A stretch of 64,000 nt of DNA from Paludibacteraceae bacterium (GCA_017937025.1 JAGBEJ010000003.1:62001-126000); one strand, 5' to 3'; shown: positions 36,278-46,187, numbered from the stretch's first letter. Program-made: numbers and translations. The notes: generated by a model from the letters alone, not told the origin.

Positions 36278-37975
36278 TTAAATTTTTGCGTTATCCACAT
36301 TCTCCTCGCCGTCGCGCATAGCTGTCTCGAGATACAATGTTCTCGTTCGGCGGTCGCATACCTCCGATGGTCCGAAGAACTGTATTGGACCAGGGAAAGC
36401 GAAGTTGTCCTTGTCGCCGCTCGACCATGCTGGTCTCAGTGCCTCAAGGCATTTGTATGGCGCGCCCTTCAAATCCACAAGCGCTTTCTTTATCACAGGC
36501 ACGTCCTTGCCGTTACGTCTCTCCATGTTCATCATGGATACGATAGGCACACCTCCAGCAATCCATTTGTCAACACTATAATATGTATTGTGGATTATAG
36601 ACATGTAGCCAGTCAGTCCCTCTGCGATGAGCACAGAAGCGTTGAAACCGAGTGTGTAGCAGTAGTCCGCATCGAAGTTTGATGGGAACGCGCAACGTCC
36701 TTCGTATCCGAAGAAGTGGCTCAGCGTCTTGAACTTGCCTTTGTAAGTGCCTTCCTCCTTCAGTATGCTGAGGCGTTTCTTCACCATCTCGATGAGCATC
36801 TTCTCTGTCTCGATGAGAGAAACCTGCACATTTCCGTGGTCGTCACGGTCCATAGTCAGCTGCTTTGCGATGAACAGAGGCAATGTCTCATACACAGCCG
36901 CGTTCTTGCTCGACAGGTTCTTCAGCACGTATGAATACTTCTCGTCGTCGGCCTTCAGCATCTTGAATTTCTTATTGTCGGCGAGCAATTCGTTAAGCTC
37001 AGCGATAAGGCTTCTCATGTCTGGCACGAACTCCAGAAGACCTTCTGGAACAAGCACTGTTCCGAAGTTCTTGCCTGCGTCCGCTCTTCTTACCACTGAG
37101 TCAACAATCAAATCGATGACATTAGAAAGGTGCCACTGCTTAGCCGCTACCTCCTCCGATATTACGCAGACATTAGGGTGTGTCTGAAGAGCGCACTCCA
37201 ATGTAATGTGCGATGCCGAACGTCCCATCAGACGAATGAAGTGCCAGTACTTTCTTGCGGAAGCGGCATCACGCTGAATGTTTCCGATAAGCTCAGAATA
37301 AACCTTGCTGGCTGTGTCGAATCCGAAAGAAATCTCGATATTCTCGTTCTTCAAGTCGCCGTCGATTGTCTTAGGACAGCCGATAACCTGAATATCGATG
37401 TTCTTCTGCTGGTAATACTCCGCAAGCATACATGCGTTTGTATTAGAGTCGTCGCCACCGATTATGACAATCGCCTTGATACCAAGCTTCTGGCATATCT
37501 CAGCGCCTTTGTCAAACTGCCACTCCTCCTCCAGTTTAGTACGTCCGGAACCGATGATGTCGAAACCACCCATGTTTCTGAAGTTGTCGATGATATCGCC
37601 AGTCAGCTCGATGTACTTATGGTCGATAAGCCCCGAAGGACCGCCAAGGAATCCATAAAGCTTGCTGTCTGGGTGGTTATGCTTGACGCCGTCGTACAAA
37701 CCGCTTATAACATTATGACCGCCCGGTGCCTGACCGCCCGACAGTATAACGCCCACATTCATTGCTATGGTTTCTTTCGTGTCGTCTGGTTCAAGTTCAA
37801 CGACTGGCTTGCCGTAAGACTTTGGGAACAATGCCTTGATGGCTTCCTTGTCCTCCGCAGCTTCGGTCTGCCCTATGACTTTGATTCTGACGTTGCCTTT
37901 CAGTACTTCAGGCAACTTTGGCTGATACGTTGCACGTGCTACCTGCAACGGACTTTTCTTATTCTCGTCAAACAT
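36278..37975 (-). CDS. pfp: pyrophosphate-dependent 6-phosphofructokinase
   Basis: A 565-residue PPi-dependent phosphofructokinase of the long clade, which interconverts fructose-6-phosphate and fructose-1,6-bisphosphate using pyrophosphate. The N-terminal phosphate site is [31 protein letters not shown] carries the Asp that excludes ATP, and [12 protein letters not shown] carries the PPi-type Lys and the catalytic Asp. [14 protein letters not shown] and [17 protein letters not shown] also match. It has its own promoter upstream (TTG-N20-TAAATTTG) and is followed by the HIT gene. Typical of Bacteroidales glycolysis. Confidence 0.95.
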   Translation of the reverse strand: MFDENKKSPLQVARATYQPKLPEVLKGNVRIKVIGQTEAAEDKEAIKALFPKSYGKPVVELEPDDTKETIAMNVGVILSGGQAPGGHNVISGLYDGVKHNHPDSKLYGFLGGPSGLIDHKYIELTGDIIDNFRNMGGFDIIGSGRTKLEEEWQFDKGAEICQKLGIKAIVIIGGDDSNTNACMLAEYYQQKNIDIQVIGCPKTIDGDLKNENIEISFGFDTASKVYSELIGNIQRDAASARKYWHFIRLMGRSASHITLECALQTHPNVCVISEEVAAKQWHLSNVIDLIVDSVVRRADAGKNFGTVLVPEGLLEFVPDMRSLIAELNELLADNKKFKMLKADDEKYSYVLKNLSSKNAAVYETLPLFIAKQLTMDRDDHGNVQVSLIETEKMLIEMVKKRLSILKEEGTYKGKFKTLSHFFGYEGRCAFPSNFDADYCYTLGFNASVLIAEGLTGYMSIIHNTYYSVDKWIAGGVPIVSMMNMERRNGKDVPVIKKALVDLKGAPYKCLEALRPAWSSGDKDNFAFPGPIQFFGPSEVCDRRTRTLYLETAMRDGEENVDNAKI

Positions 37976-38041
37976 AGCTATTGCGTTTTATATTGTTTAT
38001 GTTTCTGAGAGTCTTTACCTCCTCTCGTGCACTCCCTTATG

Positions 38042-38072
38042 CAAATTTAAATAAATGTTTCATCAATATCAA
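38042..38072 (-). promoter_or_regulatory. promoter of pfp (TTG-N20-TAAATTTG)
   Basis: On the minus strand TTG at 38070-38072 and TAAATTTG at 38042-38049 are 20 bases apart, matching the Bacteroidota consensus. It lies 67 bases upstream of the pfp ATG. Confidence 0.72.
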
Positions 38073-38095
38073 CATAATACAGTTGTTATAAAACA

Positions 38096-39358
38096 TCAAA
38101 AGCGACCTTTCCACAACATTTTCAGACGCTCCAACAGCTTATTCTCGCTCTGATTCTCCTGTGGTTTCCAGATAGAAGTACCTTGGATTTCGTCGGGAAG
38201 AAACTGTTGCTCAACGAAATGCCCTGGATAATCATGGGCATATTTATAATCCGCCCCATAACCTAATTGCTTCATCAGTTTCGTAGGAGCGTTTCTCAGA
38301 TGCAAAGGCACTGGCAGATTGCCAGTCTGCTTCACCAACTGTATGGCGTCGTTTATCGCGCAATAAGCGGAGTTGCTCTTCGGGCTTGAGGCCAAGTAGA
38401 TTGTAGTCTCGGCAAGAGTTATGCGGCATTCCGGCCAGCCTATTTTCGAGACTATGTCAAAGCATGTGTTCGCAAGGAGCATGGCGTTGGGATTCGCCAG
38501 TCCTATGTCCTCAGAAGCCAATATCACAAGCCTACGGGCTATGAACTTAGGGTCCTCGCCGCCCTCGACCATCCTCGCCAGCCAATAAACGGCCGCATCT
38601 GGGTCGCTGCCTCTGACCGACTTGATGAAGGCGGATATTATGTCGTAGTGCATCTCGCCGTCCTTGTCGTAAGCCATAGGGTTCTGCTGAAGACAAGAGG
38701 TGACGATTTCGTCATTTATCACGACATCGCCATCCGACGAGTTCACGACAAGCTCTATTGTATTAAGGAGTTTCCGCGCATCGCCTCCGGAAAAACGCAT
38801 CAGGGCAGTCGTCTCCTCCACTTTTATGTTTCTGTTCTTCAAGACCTCGTCCTGCGTGAGCACACGGTTTATAAGCTCGTCCAGATCGTCCTTGTCCAAT
38901 GGCTTCAGGACATAAACCTGACTTCTCGACAGCAATGGCGTTATAACCTCAAACGACGGGTTCTCTGTCGTAGCGCCTATCAGCGTAACCACCCCCTGCT
39001 CCACCGCGCCAAGCAACGAGTCTTGCTGCGACTTGCTGAAACGATGTATTTCGTCTATGAAAAGTATCGGTGTCTGCGTATTGAAAAACGCCGTACTGCG
39101 CGCTTTCTCGATCACCTCACGCACTTCCTTAACGCCAGAAGTAACGGCGCTCAAAGTAAAGAACTGCCTATTCAGAGTACTGGACACAATTCTTGCCAAT
39201 GTCGTCTTGCCCACTCCGGGAGGCCCCCAAAGTATGAAAGACGACACGTTGCCCGAATCTATCATTCTACGGAGCACCGCCCCCTCACCGACCAGATGCT
39301 TCTGACCGATGTACTCATCAAGCGTCTTAGGACGCATTCTTTCCGCTAATGGTGGCAC
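38096..39358 (-). CDS. rarA: replication-associated recombination protein RarA (MgsA)
   Basis: A 420-residue AAA+ clamp-loader-like ATPase acting at stalled replication forks. Motifs: PLAERMRPKTLDEYIGQKHLVGEGAVLRRMI at the start, GPPGVGKTTLARI (Walker A), LFIDEIHRFSKSQQDSLL (Walker B) and GATTENPSFEVITPLLSRSQVYVL (sensor 1). The C-terminal domain has RGSDPDAAVYWLARMVEGGEDPKFIARRLVILASEDIGLANP and a final HDYPGHFVEQQFLP stretch. Full length. It follows glgB by 29 bases on the same strand. Confidence 0.96.
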   Translation of the reverse strand: MPPLAERMRPKTLDEYIGQKHLVGEGAVLRRMIDSGNVSSFILWGPPGVGKTTLARIVSSTLNRQFFTLSAVTSGVKEVREVIEKARSTAFFNTQTPILFIDEIHRFSKSQQDSLLGAVEQGVVTLIGATTENPSFEVITPLLSRSQVYVLKPLDKDDLDELINRVLTQDEVLKNRNIKVEETTALMRFSGGDARKLLNTIELVVNSSDGDVVINDEIVTSCLQQNPMAYDKDGEMHYDIISAFIKSVRGSDPDAAVYWLARMVEGGEDPKFIARRLVILASEDIGLANPNAMLLANTCFDIVSKIGWPECRITLAETTIYLASSPKSNSAYCAINDAIQLVKQTGNLPVPLHLRNAPTKLMKQLGYGADYKYAHDYPGHFVEQQFLPDEIQGTSIWKPQENQSENKLLERLKMLWKGRF

Positions 39359-39387
39359 TTTTGTCCTCCTTTTATTCTCCTTTTATT

Positions 39388-41397
39388 TTACTTCTGTTTT
39401 CTAAGCACGACAGCTGACCTTGCTGGCAGATACAAACTGAGCCATTCCTTGCCGCTGTCAAGACTCTTGTCTTTCTGCGTAAAGTGCACTACACTGTCAT
39501 CCGTCTGCCCGAATCCTCCGAACTCCTTTGAATCCGTGTTCAGCACTGCCTTGTACGCGCCCTTGGGCACGATTATGCCGTAGTCCGTGAACGACTGCGA
39601 CGGATTGAAGTTGAACACAAATATCAAATCCTTCCTCTGGTATGCCAGCACCTGGTCATCCTGCTTGTCCCAAAGCTGCACTATAGGCGTTGCTTGGAAA
39701 TTCTTGACATCTCGTATCAGCTCCATAAGCTCACGGTCGAAATCGCCAAGCCAATGATACTTCAAGTCATGGTCATCGACAAGATGCCATTGTCTGCGAG
39801 CATATTTATAACTCCAGCCATTGCCTTCTCTCGGGAAATCTATCCATTCCGGATGCCCGAACTCATTTCCCATGAAGTTGAGATATCCTCCGTTTATTGT
39901 GGAAGCTGTTATGAGCCTTATCATCTTATGCAGAGCAAGACCACGGTCCAGCATATACGTCGTGCCGCCGACAATCTTGGACATGTGCCAATACATGTCA
40001 GAGTCTATAAGACGGAATATTATCGTCTTGTCGCCCACCAATGCCTGGTCGTGGCTTTCTACGTAATTAATCGTATGCTCGTCGGAACGGTGATTTGTCA
40101 ATTCCCAGAATATATGCCCGACTCTCCAATCCTGGTCTTGGACTTCCTTTATTGTCTTAATCCAGAAATCTGGTATTCCCATCGCCAACCTATAGTCAAA
40201 GCCGACTCCGCCGTCCTCTATCTTAGCCGCAAGACCAGGCATTCCGCTCATGTCCTCAGCTATGGTTATTGCGTTGGGATTAAACTCATGTATCGTCTTG
40301 TTTGCCAATGTCAGATAGCAAATAGCATCGCCATCCTGATTTCCGTTGAAGTAATCATCATATGAAGTGAAATTCTCATTCAATCCATGACTGTAATAAA
40401 GCATAGAAGTCACGCCGTCAAACCGGAATCCATCAAAATGATACTGATCAAGCCAGAATTTGCAATTTGACAAGAGAAAATGCATCACCGAATTCTTGCC
40501 ATAATCAAAACACAAAGAATCCCAAGCCGGATGCTCTCTTCTGGCGCCGTCATGAAAATAGAGATATGGAGTGCCGTCAAACAGCCCAAGCCCCTCTTTC
40601 GTATTCTTCACCGAATGTGAATGCACTATGTCCATTATGACAGCAATGCCCAATCCATGAGCCGCATCAATAAGTTCCTTAAGTTCCTCTGGCGTGCCAA
40701 ATCTTGATGATGCCGCAAAGAAATTGCTGACATGGTATCCGAACGATCCATAATAAGGATGCTCCTGAATAGCCATTATCTGTATGCAGTTATATCCTGC
40801 CTTATAAATCCTCGGCAGTACATTCTCTCTGAACTCGGAATATGTGGAAATACCCTCTTTTTCGCCCGCCATGCCAATGTGGCACTCATAGATGAGCAAT
40901 GGCGCGCAATTAGGCTTAAACTTCTTGTATTTGAATTCATATGGTTTGCTTGGCTCCCAGACCTGCGCACTGAATATCTTCGTATAATCATCTTGCACCA
41001 CCCTCGTCGCCCATGCCGGAATTCGTTCTCCAAAACCACCCTTCCAATGCATCATCAGCTTATACAAATCACCATGACGCATAGCACGCAAAGGCAGCTT
41101 AATTTCCCAGACCCCATTGCCAATGTTCTGCAACTGATACTCTGGTCCTTGCTGCCAATTATTGAAATCGCCTATAAGATACAGCTCAGTTGCATTTGGA
41201 GCATACTCTCTGAAAATCCACTCCTTCGGTGTCTTATGCAACCCAAAGTACAAATAGCCAGACGCAAAATCAGCAAGCGACTGCGTGCCGCCCGTCAGCT
41301 CAAGTTCTTTTCTTTTCGCATAATCATAACGGGCCTCGATGGCACCGGCATAACGTTCCAATCCGGAATCGTTCTTTACAATATTAAGCGTCTTCAT
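39388..41397 (-). CDS. glgB: 1,4-alpha-glucan branching enzyme
   Basis: A 669-residue GH13 branching enzyme that adds alpha-1,6 branches to glycogen. An N-terminal CBM48-like domain (EWIFREYAPNATELYLIGDFNNWQQ) leads into the barrel: DIVHSHSV (region I), DGFRFDGVTSMLYYSHG (region II, catalytic Asp), TIAEDMSGMPGL (region III, Glu), and INYVESHDQALVGDKT (region IV). The sequence resembles the eukaryote-like branching enzymes common in Bacteroidota more than the E. coli form. rarA follows directly; no other glycogen genes are in this cluster. Confidence 0.95.
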   Translation of the reverse strand: MKTLNIVKNDSGLERYAGAIEARYDYAKRKELELTGGTQSLADFASGYLYFGLHKTPKEWIFREYAPNATELYLIGDFNNWQQGPEYQLQNIGNGVWEIKLPLRAMRHGDLYKLMMHWKGGFGERIPAWATRVVQDDYTKIFSAQVWEPSKPYEFKYKKFKPNCAPLLIYECHIGMAGEKEGISTYSEFRENVLPRIYKAGYNCIQIMAIQEHPYYGSFGYHVSNFFAASSRFGTPEELKELIDAAHGLGIAVIMDIVHSHSVKNTKEGLGLFDGTPYLYFHDGARREHPAWDSLCFDYGKNSVMHFLLSNCKFWLDQYHFDGFRFDGVTSMLYYSHGLNENFTSYDDYFNGNQDGDAICYLTLANKTIHEFNPNAITIAEDMSGMPGLAAKIEDGGVGFDYRLAMGIPDFWIKTIKEVQDQDWRVGHIFWELTNHRSDEHTINYVESHDQALVGDKTIIFRLIDSDMYWHMSKIVGGTTYMLDRGLALHKMIRLITASTINGGYLNFMGNEFGHPEWIDFPREGNGWSYKYARRQWHLVDDHDLKYHWLGDFDRELMELIRDVKNFQATPIVQLWDKQDDQVLAYQRKDLIFVFNFNPSQSFTDYGIIVPKGAYKAVLNTDSKEFGGFGQTDDSVVHFTQKDKSLDSGKEWLSLYLPARSAVVLRKQK

Positions 41398-41515
41398 AGT
41401 GATATTGTATTAAAGGTTGCTCTAAGGTAACAATAATTAAATGAAAAAAATAATCGCACGACTTGATTATTTTTATAATACATTTGACAAGACCAACCGA
41501 AAAGAACGACAAACA

Positions 41516-41755
41516 ATGAAAAACTCAGAACAGAAAAACGCTTGGGTACAAGTCATGACATTCAATTTTCCCCAAGACTCATACACAGCGAAAGCTTATT
41601 TGGAGTCAGAGGGCATAATTGTTTTCCTCAAAGATGAAATGACGACTCAAGTGTTCAACTTCTCGACATCAGCCATTGGCGGTGTGAAGATGCTCGTCCC
41701 TGCCGAACAAGCCGAGCTCGCGGTTCAATTGCTTAAAGAGGGAGGGTATTTATAG
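41516..41755 (+). CDS. DUF2007-type small protein
   Basis: A 79-residue protein of the type called putative signal-transducing protein (DUF2007): AWVQVMTFNFPQDSYTAKAYLESEGIIVFLKDEMT, then GGVKMLVPAEQAELAVQLLKEGG. The fold is ACT/GlnB-like and the role is unknown. ATG 41516 is chosen; the open frame extends 25 codons upstream through an AT-rich leader that holds a TACATTTG element (41479-41486), probably the promoter. It is divergent from glgB and ends at a shared terminator. Confidence 0.85.
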   Translation: MKNSEQKNAWVQVMTFNFPQDSYTAKAYLESEGIIVFLKDEMTTQVFNFSTSAIGGVKMLVPAEQAELAVQLLKEGGYL

Positions 41756-41781
41756 AGAACACACACGAAATGTATGGGCAC

Positions 41782-41812
41782 AAAAAAAGGAAGTCTTGCG
41801 ACTTCCTTTTTT
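41782..41812. terminator. bidirectional terminator
   Basis: GGAAGTC-TTGC-GACTTCC at 41789-41806, flanked by an A run on the left and a T run on the right, serves both the plus-strand DUF2007 gene and the minus-strand OmpA lipoprotein gene that converge here. Confidence 0.92.
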
Positions 41813-41835
41813 ATTTTTAAGCTGTTGTGCTAAGA

Positions 41836-42477
41836 TTACTTAGTAACAGAAACCTCGATACGACGGTTCTTAGCACGGCTAGCAGCGTCATCGTTGCAAA
41901 CGATAGGCTTAGAAGCTGCAGCACCCTCAGTAGTGATCTGAGAACCATTAACACCCTTCTTTACGAGGTAAGCCTTTGCAGACTCAGCTCTCTTAAGAGA
42001 AAGAGACTTGTTGATAGCCTCGCTACCAGTGTTGTCAGTGTGACCTACGATCTTGATAGATGCGTTGCTGTCACCCTTAACATCCTCAGCGATCTTGTCA
42101 AGGAGGTTCTTAGCGTCGTTGCTAAGGTCAGCAGAACCCAACTTGAAGTTGCCACCCTGAGCAGCGCCACCTTCAAGGCTACCAGACTCATTGAGGTGCT
42201 TGTAAAGGTCCTTACGAGTCTTGCTCAACTGCTTGTTGATCTGATCGATCTGGTAAGACTGACCTTGTATAATGTCCTTGATAGCAACTCCGTCGATGCT
42301 GTCGATCTGAGCGTCCTGAAGCTTCTTGAGCTCCTCAGCCTGACGTGACTGCTCATACTGGAGTTTGCTGATAGCCTGCTGGTTTGCAGCTATCTCCTCT
42401 TGCTGTTTCTTAGACTTGCAGCTTGTTCCTGCCAAAGCGAAAGCAACTGCCAATGATGCGATGATTACTTTTTTCAT
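41836..42477 (-). CDS. OmpA-family outer membrane lipoprotein
   Basis: A 213-residue lipoprotein. The signal peptide ends in a lipobox, LAGTSC, with Cys20 as the lipidated residue. Residues about 25-85 are a Gln/Lys-rich coiled coil, and residues about 105-213 are an OmpA/Pal peptidoglycan-binding domain (IKIVGHTDNTGSEAINKSLSLKRAESAKAYL, ASRAKNRRIEVSVTK). It would tie the outer membrane to the wall, like Pal. It has a clear promoter (42517-42546) and codon use of a highly expressed gene. Confidence 0.92.
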   Translation of the reverse strand: MKKVIIASLAVAFALAGTSCKSKKQQEEIAANQQAISKLQYEQSRQAEELKKLQDAQIDSIDGVAIKDIIQGQSYQIDQINKQLSKTRKDLYKHLNESGSLEGGAAQGGNFKLGSADLSNDAKNLLDKIAEDVKGDSNASIKIVGHTDNTGSEAINKSLSLKRAESAKAYLVKKGVNGSQITTEGAAASKPIVCNDDAASRAKNRRIEVSVTK

Positions 42478-42516
42478 AATTGTTTTGATTAATTAAAATT
42501 CTCTTAAATGTTTCTG

Positions 42517-42546
42517 CAAAAATAGTCAATAAAACCGCAAGAACAA
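42517..42546 (-). promoter_or_regulatory. promoter of the OmpA lipoprotein gene (TTG-N19-TATTTTTG)
   Basis: On the minus strand TTG (42544-42546) and TATTTTTG (42517-42524) are 19 bases apart, a full consensus promoter 40 bases before the ATG. Confidence 0.72.
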
Positions 42547-42589
42547 GAAAAAAGAAGTTTTTTTTGCCCCTGCGGTCTTATTTTTTTTA

Positions 42590-44440
42590 TTACTTGCCGT
42601 TATTCTCTAATTGATCCTTCAAGTTCTGAAGAGCGTCGATATCGCCTAATGTGGTCTTCTCCAGCGGAGTAGATGCTACATTCTCCTTCTTAGCCTTCTT
42701 GGCAGCTGCCTTCTTAGGCTGAGTCAGTGGCTCCTCGCCGTTAGCCTCACGCTCTGCATCTTCGTGGATGCGGCTGTGAGAAAGGATGATTCTCTTAGAC
42801 TCCTTGTTGAACTCGATAACCTTGAAGTCGATCTTGTCGTTCAACTTAGCCTGTGAGCCGTCTTCCTTGATCAAGTGCTTAGGAGTTGCGAAACCCTGTA
42901 CGCCATCTTCAAGCTCAACTACAGCGCCTCTATCCTGCATTTCTATAATAGTACCCTGGTGGATAGAACCAACAGTGAACTTCTCTTCGAATACATCCCA
43001 AGGGTTCTCCTCGATCTGCTTGTGACCAAGGCTCAAGCGGCGGTTCTCCTTGTCGATGCCAAGAACAACAACCTCGAGTTCTGCTCCGATCTGAGTGAAC
43101 TCTGATGGGTGCTTGATCTTCTTAGTCCAGCTGAGGTCGCTGATGTGTACCAATCCGTCAACACCTTCCTCGATCTCAACGAAGATACCGAAGTTAGTGA
43201 AGTTGCGAATCTTAGCTTTGTGCTTGCTGCCTACAGGATACTTCTCCTCGATAGTCTCCCATGGGTCTGGTCTGAGCTGCTTGATGCCGAGAGACATCTT
43301 TCTCTCCTCGCGGTCGAGTGTCAGAACTACAGCCTCAACCTCATCGCCTACCTTCAGGAAGTCCTGAGCAGAACGCAAGTGCTGTGACCAGCTCATCTCT
43401 GAAACGTGGATAAGACCCTCTACGCCTGGAGCGATCTCTACGAACGCACCGTAGTCAGCCATAACTACAACTGTACCCTTAACCTTGTCGCCAACCTTGA
43501 GGTTTGCATCGAGCTTGTCCCATGGATGTGGAGTAAGCTGCTTCAAGCCAAGAGCGATTCTTCTCTTCTCCTCGTCGAAGTCAAGTATTACAACATTGAT
43601 CTTCTGGTCGAGGCTAACGATCTCTTCTGGGTGGTTAACTCTACCCCAAGAAAGATCTGTGATATGGATAAGACCATCAACACCGCCGAGGTCAACGAAT
43701 ACACCATAAGATGTGATGTTCTTAACTGTTCCCTCAAGAACCTGTCCCTTCTCAAGGTGAGAGATGATCTCCTTCTTCTGAGCCTCAAGCTCTGCCTCGA
43801 TAAGAGCCTTGTGTGATACAACGACATTCTTGAACTCGTGGTTGATCTTCACAACCTTGAACTCCATTGTCTTTCCTACGAACACATCGTAGTCTCTTGG
43901 AGTCTTGAAGTCGATCTGAGAACCTGGCAAGAATGCCTCGATGCCGAATACATCTACAATCATACCACCCTTTGTGCGGCACTTGATGTATCCCTTTATT
44001 ATTTCGTCGTTCTCCAAAGCCTCGTTTACGCGCTCCCAAGAACGTGTAGCTCTCGCCTGCTTGTGTGAAAGTACCAGCTGACCCTTCTTGTCCTCCTGGT
44101 TCTCGATGTAAACCTCAACCTTGTCGCCGACCTTGAGGTCTGGGTTGTAGCGGAACTCGCTTGTTGAGATAACACCGTCAGACTTGAAGCCGATGTTTAC
44201 GACAACCTCACGCTTGTTGATGGCGATAACTGTACCCTCAACAACTTCGTGCTCTTTCACTGTGTTCAGTGTGTTCTCGTAAGCCTTCTCAAGGTCTTCC
44301 TTCTTCACACCATTGTTTGAAACGCCGTCATTTTCATAAGCGTCCCAGTCGAAGTTGTCACTTGCAGCAACAGAAGCTGGCGCACCTGCCTTTGCTGTAG
44401 CAACCTCTTCGATGATTTCGTTTTCTTTCTTTTCTGCCAT
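42590..44440 (-). CDS. rpsA: 30S ribosomal protein S1
   Basis: A 616-residue S1 with six S1/OB repeats. Clear repeats include GTVKNITSYGVFVDLGGVDGLIHITDLSWGRV, GTVVVMADYGAFVEIAPGVEGLIHVSEMSW and AKIRNFTNFGIFVEIEEGVDGLVHISDLSW. S1 unfolds mRNA on the small subunit, which matters in this phylum where Shine-Dalgarno pairing is weak. The N-terminal 55 residues are acidic and the C-terminal 70 carry a KKAAAKKAKK basic stretch beyond the last repeat. A TATCTTTG promoter element lies 66 bases upstream. Essential housekeeping gene. Confidence 0.97.
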   Translation of the reverse strand: MAEKKENEIIEEVATAKAGAPASVAASDNFDWDAYENDGVSNNGVKKEDLEKAYENTLNTVKEHEVVEGTVIAINKREVVVNIGFKSDGVISTSEFRYNPDLKVGDKVEVYIENQEDKKGQLVLSHKQARATRSWERVNEALENDEIIKGYIKCRTKGGMIVDVFGIEAFLPGSQIDFKTPRDYDVFVGKTMEFKVVKINHEFKNVVVSHKALIEAELEAQKKEIISHLEKGQVLEGTVKNITSYGVFVDLGGVDGLIHITDLSWGRVNHPEEIVSLDQKINVVILDFDEEKRRIALGLKQLTPHPWDKLDANLKVGDKVKGTVVVMADYGAFVEIAPGVEGLIHVSEMSWSQHLRSAQDFLKVGDEVEAVVLTLDREERKMSLGIKQLRPDPWETIEEKYPVGSKHKAKIRNFTNFGIFVEIEEGVDGLVHISDLSWTKKIKHPSEFTQIGAELEVVVLGIDKENRRLSLGHKQIEENPWDVFEEKFTVGSIHQGTIIEMQDRGAVVELEDGVQGFATPKHLIKEDGSQAKLNDKIDFKVIEFNKESKRIILSHSRIHEDAEREANGEEPLTQPKKAAAKKAKKENVASTPLEKTTLGDIDALQNLKDQLENNGK

Positions 44441-44505
44441 TTTGTAATGGTTTTTACACTAATAAATTAGTAGGTTAGACATTATGTTGCTAAAAATTGC
44501 GGGTG

Positions 44506-44513
44506 CAAAGATA
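44506..44513 (-). promoter_or_regulatory. -7 element TATCTTTG upstream of rpsA
   Basis: TATCTTTG on the minus strand fits TAnnTTTG; the -33 position has no TTG. The 66-base leader to the rpsA ATG contains short AT-rich repeats (TTAGTAGGTTAG). Confidence 0.5.
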
Positions 44514-44601
44514 GTGTTTTTTTCTTTTGCATACACATCGCCACATTTTTTAAAGCTTAGTTTATTGAAACTTAGGCAACAAGCCGCGCCACAACATAGT
44601 A

Positions 44602-44634
44602 CAAAAAAAGAAGCGGAGCCACAGCCCTGCTTCT
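44602..44634 (-). terminator. terminator of the FISUMP-type gene
   Basis: On the minus strand AGAAGCAGG and CCGCTTCT pair around a ten-base loop and are followed by a run of T (A at 44603-44609 on the plus strand). It lies 20 bases beyond the stop of the secreted protein gene. Confidence 0.8.
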
Positions 44635-44654
44635 TACATTATTATATAGACACT

Positions 44655-45437
44655 TTACTTTTTTATAACAGCACGCACTGTCCTGCCGTAATATCTGTCG
44701 CCCCAAGTGAAATTAGCCTTGCCGGAATCGAACCCAAGACGCTTACCCGTCGTGGCGTTGCGCAAAGACGAAGACCAATAGCGCCCTGTTGTGCCAACGC
44801 CAGTTGCGCTCTCGCCTATATCGCCAGCTGCCGGCAGGAATATATGCGCGTCGGAATAAGTATATGTGTTTTCGGAAGTATTACACAAGCCTTTGTCTGC
44901 CTCATCTTTCACCTTATATACAATGTAGCCTTTGGCATTGGAAATGCTATATTTGTCTGTCCACTGCCAATAGCACTCTGCCAGCAATTCCACGAAATCA
45001 TTGTCTGCAGGCACGACCCACTTGCCGCCCCAATTCACATGCGCCGCATCATCCTCTGGGCCGAGCGACTTTTTCTCAGTGCCGTATTCATTAAAATTCG
45101 CTCCGTTGTCATCTGTGTCGAAATAGTTGCTCCAGGCATAAGACGTTTTTTCAGCCACCTCGCCCCAGGCATAATAAGCGCCATAAGCGGACGGATTGTC
45201 AGCGCCAACATTGCACGTCGCCCACTTTGTGCCGGAAGTCAAACCAAGGTCAACATAGTCATGTCCATCCTCGGTGCCAGTCTTATACACTTGCAACTGA
45301 GGTTTGGAGAATGTGATGGAATCGGCGACACCGGACTCCATAGACAGAATCACCTCACCGTCCTTATAGACATAGAATTGGGACATAGCCAGCGCGCTCG
45401 TCAGCATGGCGGCCAGCGTAAAGAATGTTTTTTTCAT
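44655..45437 (-). CDS. secreted FISUMP-type protein
   Basis: A 260-residue exported protein. After a signal peptide (MKKTFFTLAAMLTSALAMSQ) comes a short beta region (FYVYKDGEVILSMESGVADSITFSKP), then a domain with the phrases YVDLGLTSGTKWATCNVGADNPSAYGAYYAWGE, AAHVNWGGKWVVPADNDFVELL, HIFLPAAGD and RYWSSSLRNA...YYGRTVRAVIKK. These are diagnostic of the Fibrobacter succinogenes major paralogous (FISUMP) domain, widespread in Bacteroidales surface proteins. Function unknown; probably cell surface. The T9SS-like gene upstream is on the same strand, 24 bases away. Confidence 0.85.
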   Translation of the reverse strand: MKKTFFTLAAMLTSALAMSQFYVYKDGEVILSMESGVADSITFSKPQLQVYKTGTEDGHDYVDLGLTSGTKWATCNVGADNPSAYGAYYAWGEVAEKTSYAWSNYFDTDDNGANFNEYGTEKKSLGPEDDAAHVNWGGKWVVPADNDFVELLAECYWQWTDKYSISNAKGYIVYKVKDEADKGLCNTSENTYTYSDAHIFLPAAGDIGESATGVGTTGRYWSSSLRNATTGKRLGFDSGKANFTWGDRYYGRTVRAVIKK

Positions 45438-45461
45438 AAGTTTTAATTGTTTTGTTGTTTG

Positions 45462-45929
45462 TTATTTTGTTTTGATAATGCGCGCCGCTCCATTGCCACA
45501 GCGAAGAACATAAACGCCATCGGCAAGCGCCGAAAGGTTTACTACAGTCTTAGCCTCTGCCTTTGTTGTGGAAACGAGGTTGCCGTTAGACGCGAACAGA
45601 AAGACATCGCCCTCTGCGCCCTCGACAGTAATTTCGTATTTCGCTGGATTTGGGTAAACCTTAAGCGAACCGACGGAAGACTCAGCCGCAGACGTAGCCA
45701 CATTCTCAGCCGAAAACACGACCTTGCGCGTAACACTAAGACTCTTGACATCCGCTGTGCCGTCAGACTTAACGACACTCAAATTTCCAGAAGAAGTGAA
45801 ATCGAGTTTGCTCACACTCGCCATGTCATAGACCTGCGTTGTGCCGTCAAGAGCCGCAACAACAAGACTTGCCGCCGACACAAAGCAGGAAGCGAGCAAA
45901 GATGAGATGATTAAAATTACTTTTTTCAT
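45462..45929 (-). CDS. small secreted protein with T9SS-like C-terminal sorting domain
   Basis: A 155-residue exported protein: signal peptide (MKKVILIISSLLASCFVSA), a short region (VYDMASVSKLDFTSSGNLSVVKSDG) seen near the start of many Bacteroidales surface proteins, and from about residue 85 the pattern SLKVYPNPAKYEITVEGAEGDVFLFASNGNLV...LADGVYVLRCGNGAARIIKTK. The VYPNP and GVYVLR phrases are those of type IX secretion type A sorting domains. Between signal and sorting domain there is almost nothing else, so it is close to a bare carrier. Probably co-transcribed with the FISUMP gene. Confidence 0.82.
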   Translation of the reverse strand: MKKVILIISSLLASCFVSAASLVVAALDGTTQVYDMASVSKLDFTSSGNLSVVKSDGTADVKSLSVTRKVVFSAENVATSAAESSVGSLKVYPNPAKYEITVEGAEGDVFLFASNGNLVSTTKAEAKTVVNLSALADGVYVLRCGNGAARIIKTK

Positions 45930-46187
45930 TATTTTTTATTGTGCTAAAACATAAAATCAGCCTTCGATTTTATCCAGGACGCCACACAAGCAACCGCCGC
46001 TCATCAGCGCTATTTAATAGCATATATAGCTGAATACATCAATGCTGCAACAATATCACATTGCATGCATACTTATGTGTTTATTTCCTAAAATAAAAAT
46101 CGTTCAAATATAGAAATAAATATATAAAAAAGAAACTGGACACATATGACTAAACTCCAAGAAATCCGAAAAAAGAGTGACAAAATG

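Noticed and set aside
44484-45446. 320-codon plus-strand frame over the FISUMP gene
   Set aside because: The minus-strand frame has a signal peptide and recognisable FISUMP motifs; the plus frame has many Cys, His and Arg and no pattern.
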